A program made the position numbers and the translations under genes. Positions 34,462 to 46,400 of a stretch of 64,000 nucleotides of DNA are shown here, one piece after another. The stretch lies in the NCBI GenBank assembly GCA_937139495.1, contig CAKZQC010000026.1, positions 327,984 to 391,983 on the forward strand. The letters are read 5' to 3'. The stretch's first letter is position 1, and the number at the start of each line of letters is the position of its first letter. Source of the DNA: an uncultured Saprospiraceae bacterium. Its GTDB lineage: Bacteria; Bacteroidota; Bacteroidia; Chitinophagales; Saprospiraceae. Under the pieces are notes generated by a model. That model was given only the letters and a program-made list of their open reading frames with translations. It had not been told where the DNA came from and did no database searches.

Positions 34462-35130
34462 ATGTTAGTAGAGATTGAATTAAAAGAAAAATTGACGGCT
34501 ACCGAACTGCAATGGCTCGAACAGAAATTTGAGGACTTAACCGCACATTTCAATGTAGCAACAGCTATTACAATAGATTGGAAGCAACAATTGTTCGCAC
34601 TTTATCAACATTCCAATCGGCATTATCACAATTTGGTACATTTGTACAATCTCTATCAAGTTTACTTGCCACAACAGACCAATATAGAATCTCCGCTACT
34701 GCTCGAAATAGCTATTTGGTGGCACGATGCCATTTATCTACCTACCCAAAAAGACAACGAGTATCAAAGTGCTTTGTTGGCTCAGTCACATTGGCAAGCC
34801 TACTTGTCCAAGCCTCAAATGGAACAAGTTATGCACCTCATTAATAGTACCGCCAAGCATCAACCGACGATTAGTCATTCCGATATTTTCTATTTTCTTG
34901 ATTTTGATTTGAGCATTTTGGCAACCAATGAAACAACCTATCAAAAGTACAGTCAATACATTTGGCAGGAATATAAAGTCGCTTACGCCAAGATACTGTA
35001 TCGAATAGGACGCAAAAAAGCATTGCGACAGTTCTTGAAGCGTCCAAAATTGTTTTTTACTGATTTGTTTTATGAAAATTACGAGGAACGGGCAAAAGGC
35101 AATATTAAATTAGAAATTAAAACGTTATAG
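34462..35130 (+). CDS. HD-superfamily predicted metal-dependent phosphohydrolase
   Basis: This 222-residue cytoplasmic protein belongs to the HD superfamily of metal-dependent phosphohydrolases (the COG4339-like group). The metal residues are visible: RHYHNLVHL at 53-61 supplies the first His, and WWHDAIY gives the HD pair (His88-Asp89), followed by KDNEYQSA and a helical C-terminal half with DFDLSIL as the last Asp. The substrate is unknown, probably a nucleotide or phosphoester. I used ATG 34462; a GTG at 34456 would add two residues. The start is 12 bases from the divergent DUF547 gene, so the two promoters must overlap the coding starts. Confidence 0.85.
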   Translation: MLVEIELKEKLTATELQWLEQKFEDLTAHFNVATAITIDWKQQLFALYQHSNRHYHNLVHLYNLYQVYLPQQTNIESPLLLEIAIWWHDAIYLPTQKDNEYQSALLAQSHWQAYLSKPQMEQVMHLINSTAKHQPTISHSDIFYFLDFDLSILATNETTYQKYSQYIWQEYKVAYAKILYRIGRKKALRQFLKRPKLFFTDLFYENYEERAKGNIKLEIKTL

Positions 35131-35186
35131 GCAAATAATTGTAGGTCGTTAGTCGTATTTGTATAGCAATATTTTATAATTGGACA

Positions 35187-35202
35187 TAAATTTGTAACTT
35201 TG
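35187..35202 (+). promoter_or_regulatory. Two adjacent -7 elements upstream of sanA
   Basis: TAAATTTG (35187-35194) and TAACTTTG (35195-35202) both fit TAnnTTTG; no clear TTTG at the right distance is seen. Transcription from here would place the dispersed repeat copy C in the sanA leader. Confidence 0.4.
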
Positions 35203-35250
35203 ATAAGTAGCTGTCATTAGTATAGATAGGTATTGATAAGCAAATAGCAA

Positions 35251-35355
35251 GCTATTGTCGGAGGTCTAACTTCTACTATCTAACAGCAAAGCGGTCTTGT
35301 TTAAAGCAACGCTAAACTTCTAGCAGTTCTCCAAAAATGGGACTAGCTAAAAAAT
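35251..35355. repeat. Dispersed intergenic element, copy C
   Basis: It is homologous to 27142-27246 over about 105 bases and shares a core of about 45 bases with 22141-22185. An ATG at 35337 lies inside the element, which is why it is not taken as the sanA start. The element begins beside a small dyad AATAGC-AA-GCTATT (35244-35257). Confidence 0.75.
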
Positions 35356-35426
35356 GTACGTTTCTAATATACTTCAATAACAAGGCACAGAAAATAATTT
35401 CCCTCGCACACAAAAATATATACACT

Positions 35427-36083
35427 ATGAATGTAATTCCATCTTCTTGGGTCACTTTAGGCAAGGGATTAGCAGGATTGTTCTCGATTTTTATACTATT
35501 GCTCCTTGGGGGCAACTACTGGATTGTACAAGCTGTTCAGAAAATGGTATATCAAAAGGTAGATGCCATCGAATATAGAGATGTAGCCCTAGTATTGGGT
35601 ACTAGCAAGAGTATCAACGGTCGAGTAGAAAATCCCTTTTTTACACATCGGATTACGGCTGCAGCCGAATTGTACTTTGCTGGCAAAGTCAAGCACATAC
35701 TCGTCAGTGGCGACAATAGCAGTAACAACTACAATGAGCCTAGAGATATGAAAAACGCTCTAGTCGAAAGGGGAGTGCCTGCACATTGTATTACCATGGA
35801 TTTTGCAGGACTGCGAACACTAGATTCGGTAGTGCGTAGCCGCAAGATTTTTCAACAAAAAAAACTGACCATCGTATCACAAGAGTTTCATAACTATAGA
35901 GCCTTGTTTATTGCTCAAAAATTTGGGGTAGATGCCGTCGCTTACAATGCCAAATATCCAACAGAGGCATCCAACAAAACAAAAGTAAGAGAGTATTTCG
36001 CTCGAATCAAAGCTATTCTGGATCTCTATATTCTGAATACACAGCCCAAACACATGGGCGACAAAATTGATATTTTAGTGTGA
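35427..36083 (+). CDS. SanA/YdcF-like envelope protein (DUF218)
   Basis: This 218-residue protein has one N-terminal membrane segment (about 9-30) and a periplasmic DUF218 domain: DVALVLGTSKSINGRVENPFF, HILVSGDNSSNNYNEP and SQEFHNYRALFIA are typical of SanA. SanA of enterobacteria is needed for exclusion of vancomycin at high temperature and appears to affect the cell envelope; its enzymatic role is unsettled. The start is ATG 35427 (MNVIPSSWVTLG); the open frame from 35337 is encoded by the dispersed repeat. It is 233 bases from tpiA, and that interval has a T/A-rich stretch and the tpiA palindrome. Confidence 0.88.
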   Translation: MNVIPSSWVTLGKGLAGLFSIFILLLLGGNYWIVQAVQKMVYQKVDAIEYRDVALVLGTSKSINGRVENPFFTHRITAAAELYFAGKVKHILVSGDNSSNNYNEPRDMKNALVERGVPAHCITMDFAGLRTLDSVVRSRKIFQQKKLTIVSQEFHNYRALFIAQKFGVDAVAYNAKYPTEASNKTKVREYFARIKAILDLYILNTQPKHMGDKIDILV

Positions 36084-36224
36084 TTTTTTTTAAAAAAAAT
36101 ACAGGAGCGAAACAAAATAGCACTAAATCCTATTACTTACACGAACTTCAATCTCTTTTTGGTGACCAAAACTGCCATCAAAAAGTCTAATTATTAATCT
36201 TTTGTTCTTTTCTGAGCAACTTAT

Positions 36225-36268
36225 ATACATTCCTAAGAGAGATTTCTTTTAGGAATGTATATTTTTGC
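36225..36268 (+). promoter_or_regulatory. Palindrome overlapping the tpiA promoter
   Basis: TATACATTCCTAA (36225-36237) and its exact complement (36250-36262) flank a 12-base loop. The right arm runs into TATTTTTG (36261-36268), a fit to TAnnTTTG, with transcription expected near 36274 and the ATG at 36317. No TTTG is seen at -33, where the palindrome lies instead. A regulator-binding site is the most economical reading. Confidence 0.65.
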
Positions 36269-36316
36269 ACCCTATTGAGAGATAAACAAGAAGAGTATTG
36301 TACCAAAATAAAAAAA

Positions 36317-37084
36317 ATGAAGCGTAAGAAAATAGTAGCAGGGAACTGGAAAATGAATAAAAAATTGCTAGAGGCGATGCGATTGAGCACCGAAGTAATT
36401 CGGGCAGCAGGCAAATTAGCCAACGGAAGCGTTGAAGTGGTGTTGGCACCACCTGCGGTTTATTTGCACACGACTATCTCGATGGGCAAGCGAGTGCCAC
36501 AAATCAAAGTAGCTGCCCAAAATTGCCATCACGAAGCTAGCGGAGCTTATACAGGAGAAATAGCAGCACCGATGCTACAATCCATGGAGATTGACTATGT
36601 TATCATCGGACATTCCGAACGACGTAAGTATTTCCACGAAGATCATGCACTACTCCAGCAAAAGGTAAACACGGCACTAGCAGCAGGTTTATCTATCATT
36701 TTCTGTTGTGGTGAGCCACTAGACGTAAGAGAAAAAGAAGAACAAGAACAATATGTATTGCAGCAGTTGCAAGAAAGCCTTTTTCATTTGTCTGCCGACC
36801 AATGGTCAAAAGTAGTCATTGCTTACGAACCTGTTTGGGCTATCGGTACAGGCAAGACCGCTTCGCCAGCACAAGCACAAGCCATGCACGCTTTTATTCG
36901 TCAAGCAGTAGCCAAACAATACGAATCGAAACTAGCAGACCAACTCTCTATACTCTATGGAGGTAGCGTCAAACCAAGTAATGCGACGGAGATATTTGCC
37001 AACACAGATGTAGATGGTGGATTGATAGGAGGGGCGGCATTAGATACCGATAGCTTCATGGCAATTGTCAAAGCAATACTTTAA
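36317..37084 (+). CDS. tpiA: Triosephosphate isomerase
   Basis: TpiA interconverts dihydroxyacetone phosphate and glyceraldehyde 3-phosphate in glycolysis. The 255-residue barrel has all catalytic residues: Asn10 and Lys12 in GNWKMN, His99 in IIGHSERR, Glu171 in YEPVWAIGTGK, and the phosphate loop LYGGSVKPSN and GGLIGGAAL. ATG 36317 is chosen over the upstream in-frame 36275 because the protein then begins MKRKKIVAGNWKMN. It has its own promoter with an overlapping palindrome. No clear terminator follows. Confidence 0.97.
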   Translation: MKRKKIVAGNWKMNKKLLEAMRLSTEVIRAAGKLANGSVEVVLAPPAVYLHTTISMGKRVPQIKVAAQNCHHEASGAYTGEIAAPMLQSMEIDYVIIGHSERRKYFHEDHALLQQKVNTALAAGLSIIFCCGEPLDVREKEEQEQYVLQQLQESLFHLSADQWSKVVIAYEPVWAIGTGKTASPAQAQAMHAFIRQAVAKQYESKLADQLSILYGGSVKPSNATEIFANTDVDGGLIGGAALDTDSFMAIVKAIL

Positions 37085-37419
37085 CAAAAAAATAAAATGA
37101 CTAAATTTTAGTCCCAGAATTTAGGAAAAAAATACCTAGATAGCAGGCTTAAACTAGCTGCTGCAATAGGTTTTTGATGTTTTGGAGAGAATTAGAGATC
37201 CCATTCAATATATTTTTTAGCACATTTTTTTAATCAAAGAGATATACAATTTATCACTTGGCTGCGTTGTATATTAAATTGCCTTTAAACCAAAGTAAAA
37301 ATTTAGTGAAGAGCAAATACCAATAATTCAAGAAAAAATAATTCGTATTAAAAATTACTTTACTGCTGCTAATACGATAGCAATATTACTAAGAGCAGTA
37401 GCAAATATTCTTAAGTACA
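37085..37419. other. Intergenic region upstream of the giant adhesin gene
   Basis: This 335-base AT-rich gap has no ORF of note. Near its end (about 37370-37402) TACTGCT pairs with AGCAGTA, with an inner GCTA/TAGC dyad, which could be a leader hairpin 20 bases before the adhesin start. TTACTTTA at about 37365 is a poor -7 candidate. No strong terminator of tpiA is seen. Confidence 0.4.
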
Positions 37420-40400
37420 ATGATAAACAACTTTACAAGAATGAGAACCCTATTCACATTATTTGCCAAAGCAAGTATAGTAGTTCTGCTACTCTTTACT
37501 TCCTTCAGTGCTTCCGCCAGTCACAATGTAGGTCTTGATTTGACTTATACTTGTGTCAATCCCACTACGGGGACGTATGAAATTACCTATACTTTCTATC
37601 GAGATTGTAATGGAGCAGTTGGACCTCGTACAGAACGACTGATCTTTGAAAGTTCTTTAGGGTGTGCAGACAGCACAGCTAACCTTGCTTTAGTGGCAGG
37701 GTATCCTCAAGACGTATCACAACTTTGTGACCCTACAACCTCTAGTTGTAATGGTGGTACACAACAAGGTACAGAGGTTTATGTTCTGAGAGGATTCGTG
37801 ACCTTACCACCTGGTTGTGGTACATGGACAGCGACCTCAGATATTTGTTGTCGAAGTGCTAATATTACCAATCTTCAGACTCCTAATAGCAGAAATGCTG
37901 CAGTGCGGACGATAATAAATACAACTGGTGTTACTTGTAACAACTCGGTACAATTTTCCAACTCACCTGTATTATATGTATGTGATAGTACCGATGTACA
38001 GTTCAACCATGGAGCATTTGACCCTGATGGAGATACATTAGTATTTACATTGGTATCACCATCAGAAGGTGATCCACCAACAGCAATTCCACATGTTGCA
38101 GGTTTATCTCCTACCGTACCTTTAGTGATAGAACCAACAACTAATTTTGTTTTCAATTCATCAACAGGTGAAATGCGTTTCATGCCAGCAGATGGTGTCC
38201 CGCAAGTAGCGATTGTTGCAGTGCGTGTAGATGAAATTCGTAATGGAGTGATTATCAGTACGACTACTAGAGATGTACAAATTGTAGTATTGACCAACTG
38301 TAATAATACACCTCCACAAGCAGATTCTTCGAGTATTACAGGCTCTGCTGTAGATATTGACATTCAAGGACAGGAATTAGGTATGTGTTTGGGGAGTATT
38401 GGTACCTTCCAAATACTTATCGAAGATTTTGACGGTGATTCATTGACTATTACTTCCAATATAGAACAGGCTATTGCTGGTGGTATCGCCAGTTATACCT
38501 TAGATACTACAGTTGTAGATTCAGTTACTTTAACCGTAACAGTAGATGCAACCAATCTTGTCCCTGGTATTTATCCTTTTTCTATCAATATTAATGATAA
38601 TGCCTGTCCTGTACCAAGTTTACAGTTATTAGGCTTTACCCTCAATGTATATGGGGCAAGTTATACCCGTAATATTTATTGTCGAAACGAACCCGACCCT
38701 ATTCCCATTATTATTGGCGATAGCTCAGGCGTGTTTAGGGAATACCCTAATAATCCAATAGGACTTGTTTTTGATTCCATTACAGGAATTATTGACTTGT
38801 CTGCTTCCAATACAGGAACCTACAACTTGTTGTTTATTCCAGATTCTAACAGTATTTGTCCTACAGATTCTATCCAAATTACTATTATAGATATTCCAAA
38901 TCCTACTTTTGGATATGCTGATACCTTATATTGCCGTCAAGGAGCAGATCCTTCGCCAAGCATTACAGGAAATCCAGGAGGAACATTCTCTGCTTCAGCA
39001 GGTATTGTTATCAATCAATTTACAGGAGTTATTGATTTGTCCGCCTCTAGTGTGGGCTCAGGGTTTATCTTCTACGATGTAGTAGGTGGTACTTGTGCCG
39101 CTCGAGACAGTGTACCCATAGACATCAACTCCATGACACAATTCGAAGCCACTTCGAGTTTGTATTTTATGTGTCCCAACGAATTGGATACAATACAGCT
39201 AGGAGTCAATGTTGCTTATGCAGGTACACAACCAACAAATATAACTTACAGCTGGTCACCGAACACCAACATTAGTGCAACTAATATCCCTAACCCAGAA
39301 GTTATATTACTAACAGCTGGCAGATATGTATTAGATTATACAGATGGTGTATGTCCGCCACAATCAGATACGATAGATATTACTACACCTTATCCAGCAG
39401 TGATTAATCCTGTTTCGGATATTATATTGTGTAATGGAAATGCTGCTCAAATAGGAGCTTCTGTTACTCCAGGTCCTGGAGATCAAACCTTCACTTATGG
39501 TGGTTCGCCGAATCTTATCAATGGTGCTGCTGCTTCTTCTGGCTCTCAAACAATAAGCGATACGACTATATTCAGTCTGAATGTATCAGGAGTAGCACCA
39601 ACACAAGTTAACCAAGCTTTGATTGCTTCTATGGAAATGTGTTTGGGTATGAATATCAATTTGGTATCCTACACAACAGTTTACTTAATTGCGCCTTCTG
39701 GCGAAGAAGTGTTGATTACGAGTAGAAATGGAGGTGCATTGACTAGAAACTGGTCAGGTGCTACTTTTTCTATCGACCCAACCAATACACCGATTACCAA
39801 TCATGCAGGAGCGTTTCCTTCTATTCCTAACAATACCGCTTTCTTACCTCAAAACGGTATTACAGGATTCAATACATTAGTAGGAGCTACTACTAACGGT
39901 ACTTGGAGATTGAAAGTAATACATAGCAACAATACATTAGGTGGACCTAATGGAACATTGACAGACTGGTGCTTGAATTTCCAAGATTTATCAGCTGCTA
40001 CGTTCTCTTGGGATCCCAATACCAATATTAGTTGTGTCGCTTGTGATAGCCCTACGGTCAATCCATCTGCCAACACGACTTATACTGTTATTGCTCAAAA
40101 TATATTTGGGTGTAGAGATACTGCCGATATCAATGTAGTTATTGATTCTGCACTACCCACACCAATTATTACTTGTGGCAACAATAGCTCTAATTCAGTT
40201 ACATTCAGATGGACACCAGTATTTGGTGCCGCTGGATACTCTGTCTCTATTGATGGAGGTGCTCCAACTATCTTGCCTGCTACTGCCGATTCTTTCCAAG
40301 TGACAGGATTAGCAAGTGGTACTTGTAGCCAAATCGTTATTTTCGCTCAGTCTGGCAATAGTTGCCAAGATGGAGCACCAGATTCGTTGAGTTGTTGTAC

Positions 40401-43400
40401 ACAAAGTTGTGGAGCAATAGGGACAGCTACGATTACGCCAAGTGGAGCTACTACTTTCTGTCTAGGACAGAACGTAACATTGGACGCAGGATTGGGTGCT
40501 ACTACGTACGCATGGAGTACGCTCGAAGCAACACAAACGATCTCGGTCAACGCAAGCGGAACATATAGCGTAACGACTACAGATGCACAAGGTTGTTTAG
40601 ATACTGCTAGTATTGTCATCAATGTAGTGCCAGGGCCTACTGTAACGATTACACCAAGTGGGTCAACTACTTTGTGTGCAGGTCAAACCGTTGACTTAGA
40701 TGCAGGAGCTGGATTTGCTACTTATAGCTGGAGTACAGCTGCTGGTACGCAAATCATTACCGCTAACGCATCAGGCAATTATATAGTGACCGTTACCGAT
40801 GCAGTAGGTTGTATAGGAGTAGATTCTATTACTGTTACCGTAGGTACTGCAATGACAGCACCAGTCACAGGACAAGATTTATCTTGTAATAACTTGACTC
40901 CTGCAGATGGAGAAGCAACTGTAATTCCAACAGGTGGTTTCGGAACCTATACTTATAGCTGGAGTGGAACGGCACAAACAACTAGTACCGTAACAGGTCT
41001 AGCAGTAGGTGCTTATACTGTTACCGTTACCGATATCAATAGTTGTACTGCTACAGGCAGTGTTACGATTAGCGAACCAAGTGCTTTGAGTGTTACGATG
41101 AGCAATACCAACGTAACTTGTTTCAATGGAAATGATGCAACAGCTACAGTAGCCGCTTCTGGTGGAACAGGTACTTATCTATACAACTGGAGCAATGGAC
41201 AAACGACCGCAACTGCTACTGGACTAGGCGCAAGTGTACAAACCATAACTGTTACAGATGTTAATGGCTGTACTATTTCAGATAATGTAACCATTACTCA
41301 ACCATCAGTAACTGTTACTTCTACAGTAACTGTTACTTCTAGTTTCCCGAATGGTTCTCCAATCAGTTGTAATGGTGCTTGCGACGGCGAGGCTACCGCA
41401 GCAGGACAAGGAGGAACACCGGGATATACTTTCCAATGGGACGCTGCGGCTTCTAACCAGACTGCTGCTATCGCAACAGGATTGTGTGTAGGTAGCTATT
41501 CAGTGACCGTTACCGACAACGTAGGATGTACTTCTACCTCTAGCGTAACACTAACAGAACCAAGTGCGATTACCATCACAGTAGATAGTCAAAACGACCC
41601 TACTTGTAATGGGGCAACCGATGGAGATGCAGCGATTACCGCTACAGGTGGAGCAGGAATGCCATACACTTACGTATGGTCAACTGTACCAGCACAGACT
41701 ACTGCAAGCGTTACAGGATTGAGCGTAGCAGGAGGACCAACCTACATCGTGACCGTGGCAGATGCTAACGGCTGTACCAACACCGCAACGATTACCGTAA
41801 CAGAACCAAGTGCAGTAAGCGTAACAGCTACCGTAGTATCGAACTACAACGGTACTGCTATTAGCTGCAATGGCGAATGTGATGGCGAATTGTTGGCAGT
41901 AGGAGCAGGTGGAACAGGAGCCTTTACTTACCAATGGGACGCATTAGCAGCTGGTCAGACAACCGATACCGCCAAAGCAATTTGTGCAGGTGTTTATACG
42001 GTGACTGCTACAGACGCTAACAGTTGTGTAACAACAGCTACTGTTACGATCACAGAACCTACTATATTGACTTCTACTTCTTCTAGCACAGACGCTACTT
42101 GTAATGGAGCCGCAGACGGAACAGGAACCGTAGTAGGAGCAGGTGGAACAGGAATCTATACTTTCGGCTGGAGCAATGGACAAACTACTGCTACTGCCAC
42201 AGGATTGGCCGCAGGACAATATATGGTCACATTAAGTGATGCCAATGGTTGTTCTACACTAGATTCTGTAACGATAAACGAACCAACGTTAGTAACAGCA
42301 ACAATCGCTACTACTCCAGCAAATTGTAATGGAGCAGCAGATGGTACTGCTACGGCAACTGTCGCAGGAGGTACACCTGGTGCGACTAATCCTTATACTT
42401 ATGACTGGGGAACTGGTTTTGTAGCAAGTGCTACTAGTCCAGGTACCGCAGCAGGTACTTATACAGTGACTATTGCCGATGGCAATAACTGTACAATTAC
42501 AGAAAATTATACCATAACAGAACCTTCAGCAATTAGCTTCACAGTAGCCAATACAGATGCGAGTTGTAACGGTTATACAGACGGAACAGCTAGTATCAAC
42601 CCAAGTGGTGGTCTAGGAGGATTTACATACAGTTGGAACAATGGACAAACTACCGCTACCGCTACAGGTTTAGCAGCAGGTATTCATTGTGTGACAGTAA
42701 CGGATCTAAATAACTGTGCAGTTGATACTTGTATTCAAGTAAATGAACCAGTAGGTATGACTAATATTACTTTCGTAGGACAACAAGTAAGTTGTAACGG
42801 TGGAAGTGATGGAAGTTTGACCGTGAGCTTGTCAGGAGGTATTCAGCCTTATACTTACGTTTGGTCAACAGGTCAGACAGGAGTTACAGCGAATAACCTA
42901 CCAGCAACAACGCATACCGTAACGATTACTGATGCTAACGGTTGTACTGTTTCTGACAATGCAACGATTACAGAACCAACCCCCGTACAAATTAGCTTGA
43001 ATGTAGATTCTGTTAATTGTAAAAATGGCTTTGATGGTCAAATTACAGCAATCGGTTCTGGTGGAACAGCACCTTATACTTTTGCTTGGTCAAATGGTCA
43101 GAACGCAGTAATTGCAACTGGACTGAGAGCAGGTACTTATAGTGTTACTTTGACAGACTTCAATGGTTGTACTACTACCAGTAGTGCTACTGTACAAGAA
43201 CCATTGTCTCCACTAGTAGGAAGCATCATCAATAGCGATGACCCAACTTGTAATGGCGATACCGATGGTAGTATAGAAGTAGATGCTCAAGGAGCAACAC
43301 CAAACTATACATATGTTTGGAACAACGGACAGACAAATAGTATTGCAACAGGCTTGACTGCAGGCAACTACCAAGTAACCGTAACCGATGCCAACGGCTG

Positions 43401-46400
43401 TACACTAAGTGTAGCAGGCAATTTGGGACAACCAACCGCTATTGTATTAAGTCCACAAGTACTTTCCAACTACAACGGAGCAGCTATTAGTTGCCCTGGT
43501 CAACAAGATGGAAGTGTGGGCGTAGTGGCAGCAGGTGGAGCAGGTACTTACAGCTACCAATGGTCTCCAACAGGTCGCAACACTGCAACTATTAATAATC
43601 TAGGAGCAGCTACGTATGAAGTAACCGTAACAGATATTACAGGTTGTACCGCTGATACAAGCATTACGATAGCTGATCCAATCCAATTGGCAGCGACCTT
43701 TAGCAAAGTTGACATTCTATGTAACGGTGACCAAAATGGTCAAATACTAGCAAATGCTACGATAGGAACTGGTACATTGGGTATCAATGGATACGAATAC
43801 AAATTAACAGGACCTGGTCAAATAGGAAATGTATTTAGCAATATCAACAGCTATAGCAATCTAGCAGCAGGAGCGTATATTGTTTCGGTTCGTGATGGCA
43901 ATAACTGTGAAGTACAATTGAATATTAATATTAATGAACCTGATTTGTTGATTGTAGATTCAGTTATCGTAACCGATGCTTTGTGTAACGGAACAGCAAC
44001 AGGAACGGCTAAAGCTTACGGAAGCGGAGGCACAATGCCTTACAACTATGTTTGGTCACATGATGCAAGTCAAAATGCTCAAACAGCAACAGGTTTTGCA
44101 GCAGGCGTACACAGTGTAACTATTGTAGATGCTAACGGATGTGATAGAGTAGAAGTATTTAATATTGTAGAGCCAACTTTATTGGTTGGAGCAGCAACAA
44201 CAGGTACAATCAACTGTATTGGAGGAGTGACTACTGCTACTGCTACTGCCACAGGCGGTACACCAGTAGGATTTGTCAACTACCTATACAATTGGGATAA
44301 TGGCAATACTAATGCTACCGCTGTAAACTTATCAGCAGGTACACATTGTGTTACTATTACAGATGATAACGCTTGTACAGATGTAGTTTGCGTTACTATT
44401 ACAGAGCCAAGTAGTGCGGTAAGTGCTACTATAGCAAGCAGCAGCGATGCCTACTGTAACGGAGCAGCAGACGGAACAGCAACAGCGCAAGGAACAGGAG
44501 GTACAGCCCCTTATACTTATGCTTGGAGCAATGGACAAACAACAGCGATGACCACAGGTCTAGCAGTAGGAACATACAGCGTAACGGTAACCGATAGCTT
44601 AGGTTGTGTAGGAAATACTACCGTCACGATAGCAGCACCAACAAGTGTAACAGCATTATTGACATTGACCAGCCCAACAAGCTGTTTCAATAGTACTGAT
44701 GGAAGTGCAACCGTTGTAGCACAAGGCGGAACGGCTCCATACAACTACATTTGGAATAGTGGAGAAACGTCTGCAACAGCAACCATGCTAGCAGCAGGAG
44801 CAGGAACGATGACGGTTACTGACGTAAACGGTTGTAACACGACTGTCAACTACACGATTACAGCACCACCAGCAATTAGCATTAGCTTGTTTACAAGTAG
44901 CAATGTAACTTGCAAGGGCGGTAATGACGGTAGAGCAGGAGTATTGCCAATAGGCGGAACAACGATTACAGGAGGCTACACCTACCAATGGTCAGGTAGT
45001 AGCAGTACAGGACCAAACGCAAATGATTTGTTTGCAGGAGTTCAATACGTAACCATAACAGATGGTAACGGTTGTGCATTGGTCGATACTTTCACGATAA
45101 CAGAACCAATTCAAGGATTGACAGGATACTTAACTAGTACACCAGCGATATGTGCAGGACAAAACAGTGGAATATTGACCGCAACAGTTAGTGGCGGAAC
45201 AGGAAGCTACTTGTACAACTGGAGTAATGGTAATAATACTTCTACTGCCGATAGTTTGGTAGCAGGTAGTTACACCGTAACAATCACTGATTCAGCAGGC
45301 TGTAGCTTGATACTAACTAAAGTAGTAGGTGAGGCAGCACCAGTAATGGTTACAGCAAGCGCACTACGTAACGTAACTTGTAATGGCACAGCAAATGGAT
45401 TGGCACAAGCCACCAATGCAACAGGCGGAACAGCTCCTTACTCTTATGTATGGTCTGACGGTACTGGTCAAACAGGTTTGATTGCAACAGGATTGCCAGC
45501 AGGTACTGTAAGTGTTATTGCAACAGATGCAAACACTTGTACTGCCACAGCAAGCGTAACCATCACAGAGCCAGTAGCGACTACGCTTAATGTAGCCGTA
45601 GTTGATGCGAGTTGTAATGGAGCAGCAGATGGAAGTTTGACTATTGTTGGTTCTAACAAAACAATCAATAGCAGCTTGTGGAGTAACGGTACAATTGGTA
45701 ACAGCATTAGCAATTTAGCAGCTGGCACTTATAGTGTAACAGTAACCGATAATGCTCCTTGTCAATCTGTATTTACTTATACGATCGGAGAACCTGAAAG
45801 CATGACCATAGCACTCACTCAAACAACTACTATTTTGTGTGCAGGAGATACAACAGGTGATTTGGAAGTAACCGTAACAGGTGGAACACTCAACTACAAC
45901 TATAACTGGAGTAATGGAGTGAATACTAGATTGAATAATGATATTGCCGCAGGAGCTTACTCTGTAACAGTAACGGATGCGAACGGTTGTTCAGTGACAG
46001 AAAGCACGACGCTAGAAGAGCCAATGCCTCTAAATGTGACAGGAGTAGGAACACAAATACTATGTACGGAAGATGCTAATGGAATCATTACGGCCACAGG
46101 AATGGGTGGAACTGTAAACGTCGGTAACTTAGAATATAGCTTGGACGGCTTCGAATGGCAAACAGGTAATATTTTCGGAAGCTTGACCGCAGGAGATTAT
46201 GTACTACAAGTAAGAGACGAAAATGGTTGTATTGCAGCAGATAGCACGGTGACCGTAATAGACGCAGATACGTTCTATATCGTATCTATCACCGCAGATA
46301 CTACTATCGAATACTTGGATAGCTTGGACTTGACCGCAACACTCAATGATACAATGGGAGTGATGTACAGCTGGACAAACATAACCAGTGGATTGTTACT

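Noticed and set aside
35337..35426. Longer N-terminus for the SanA-like protein
   Set aside because: The ATG at 35337 lies in a dispersed intergenic repeat; the conserved protein begins at 35427 just before its membrane segment.
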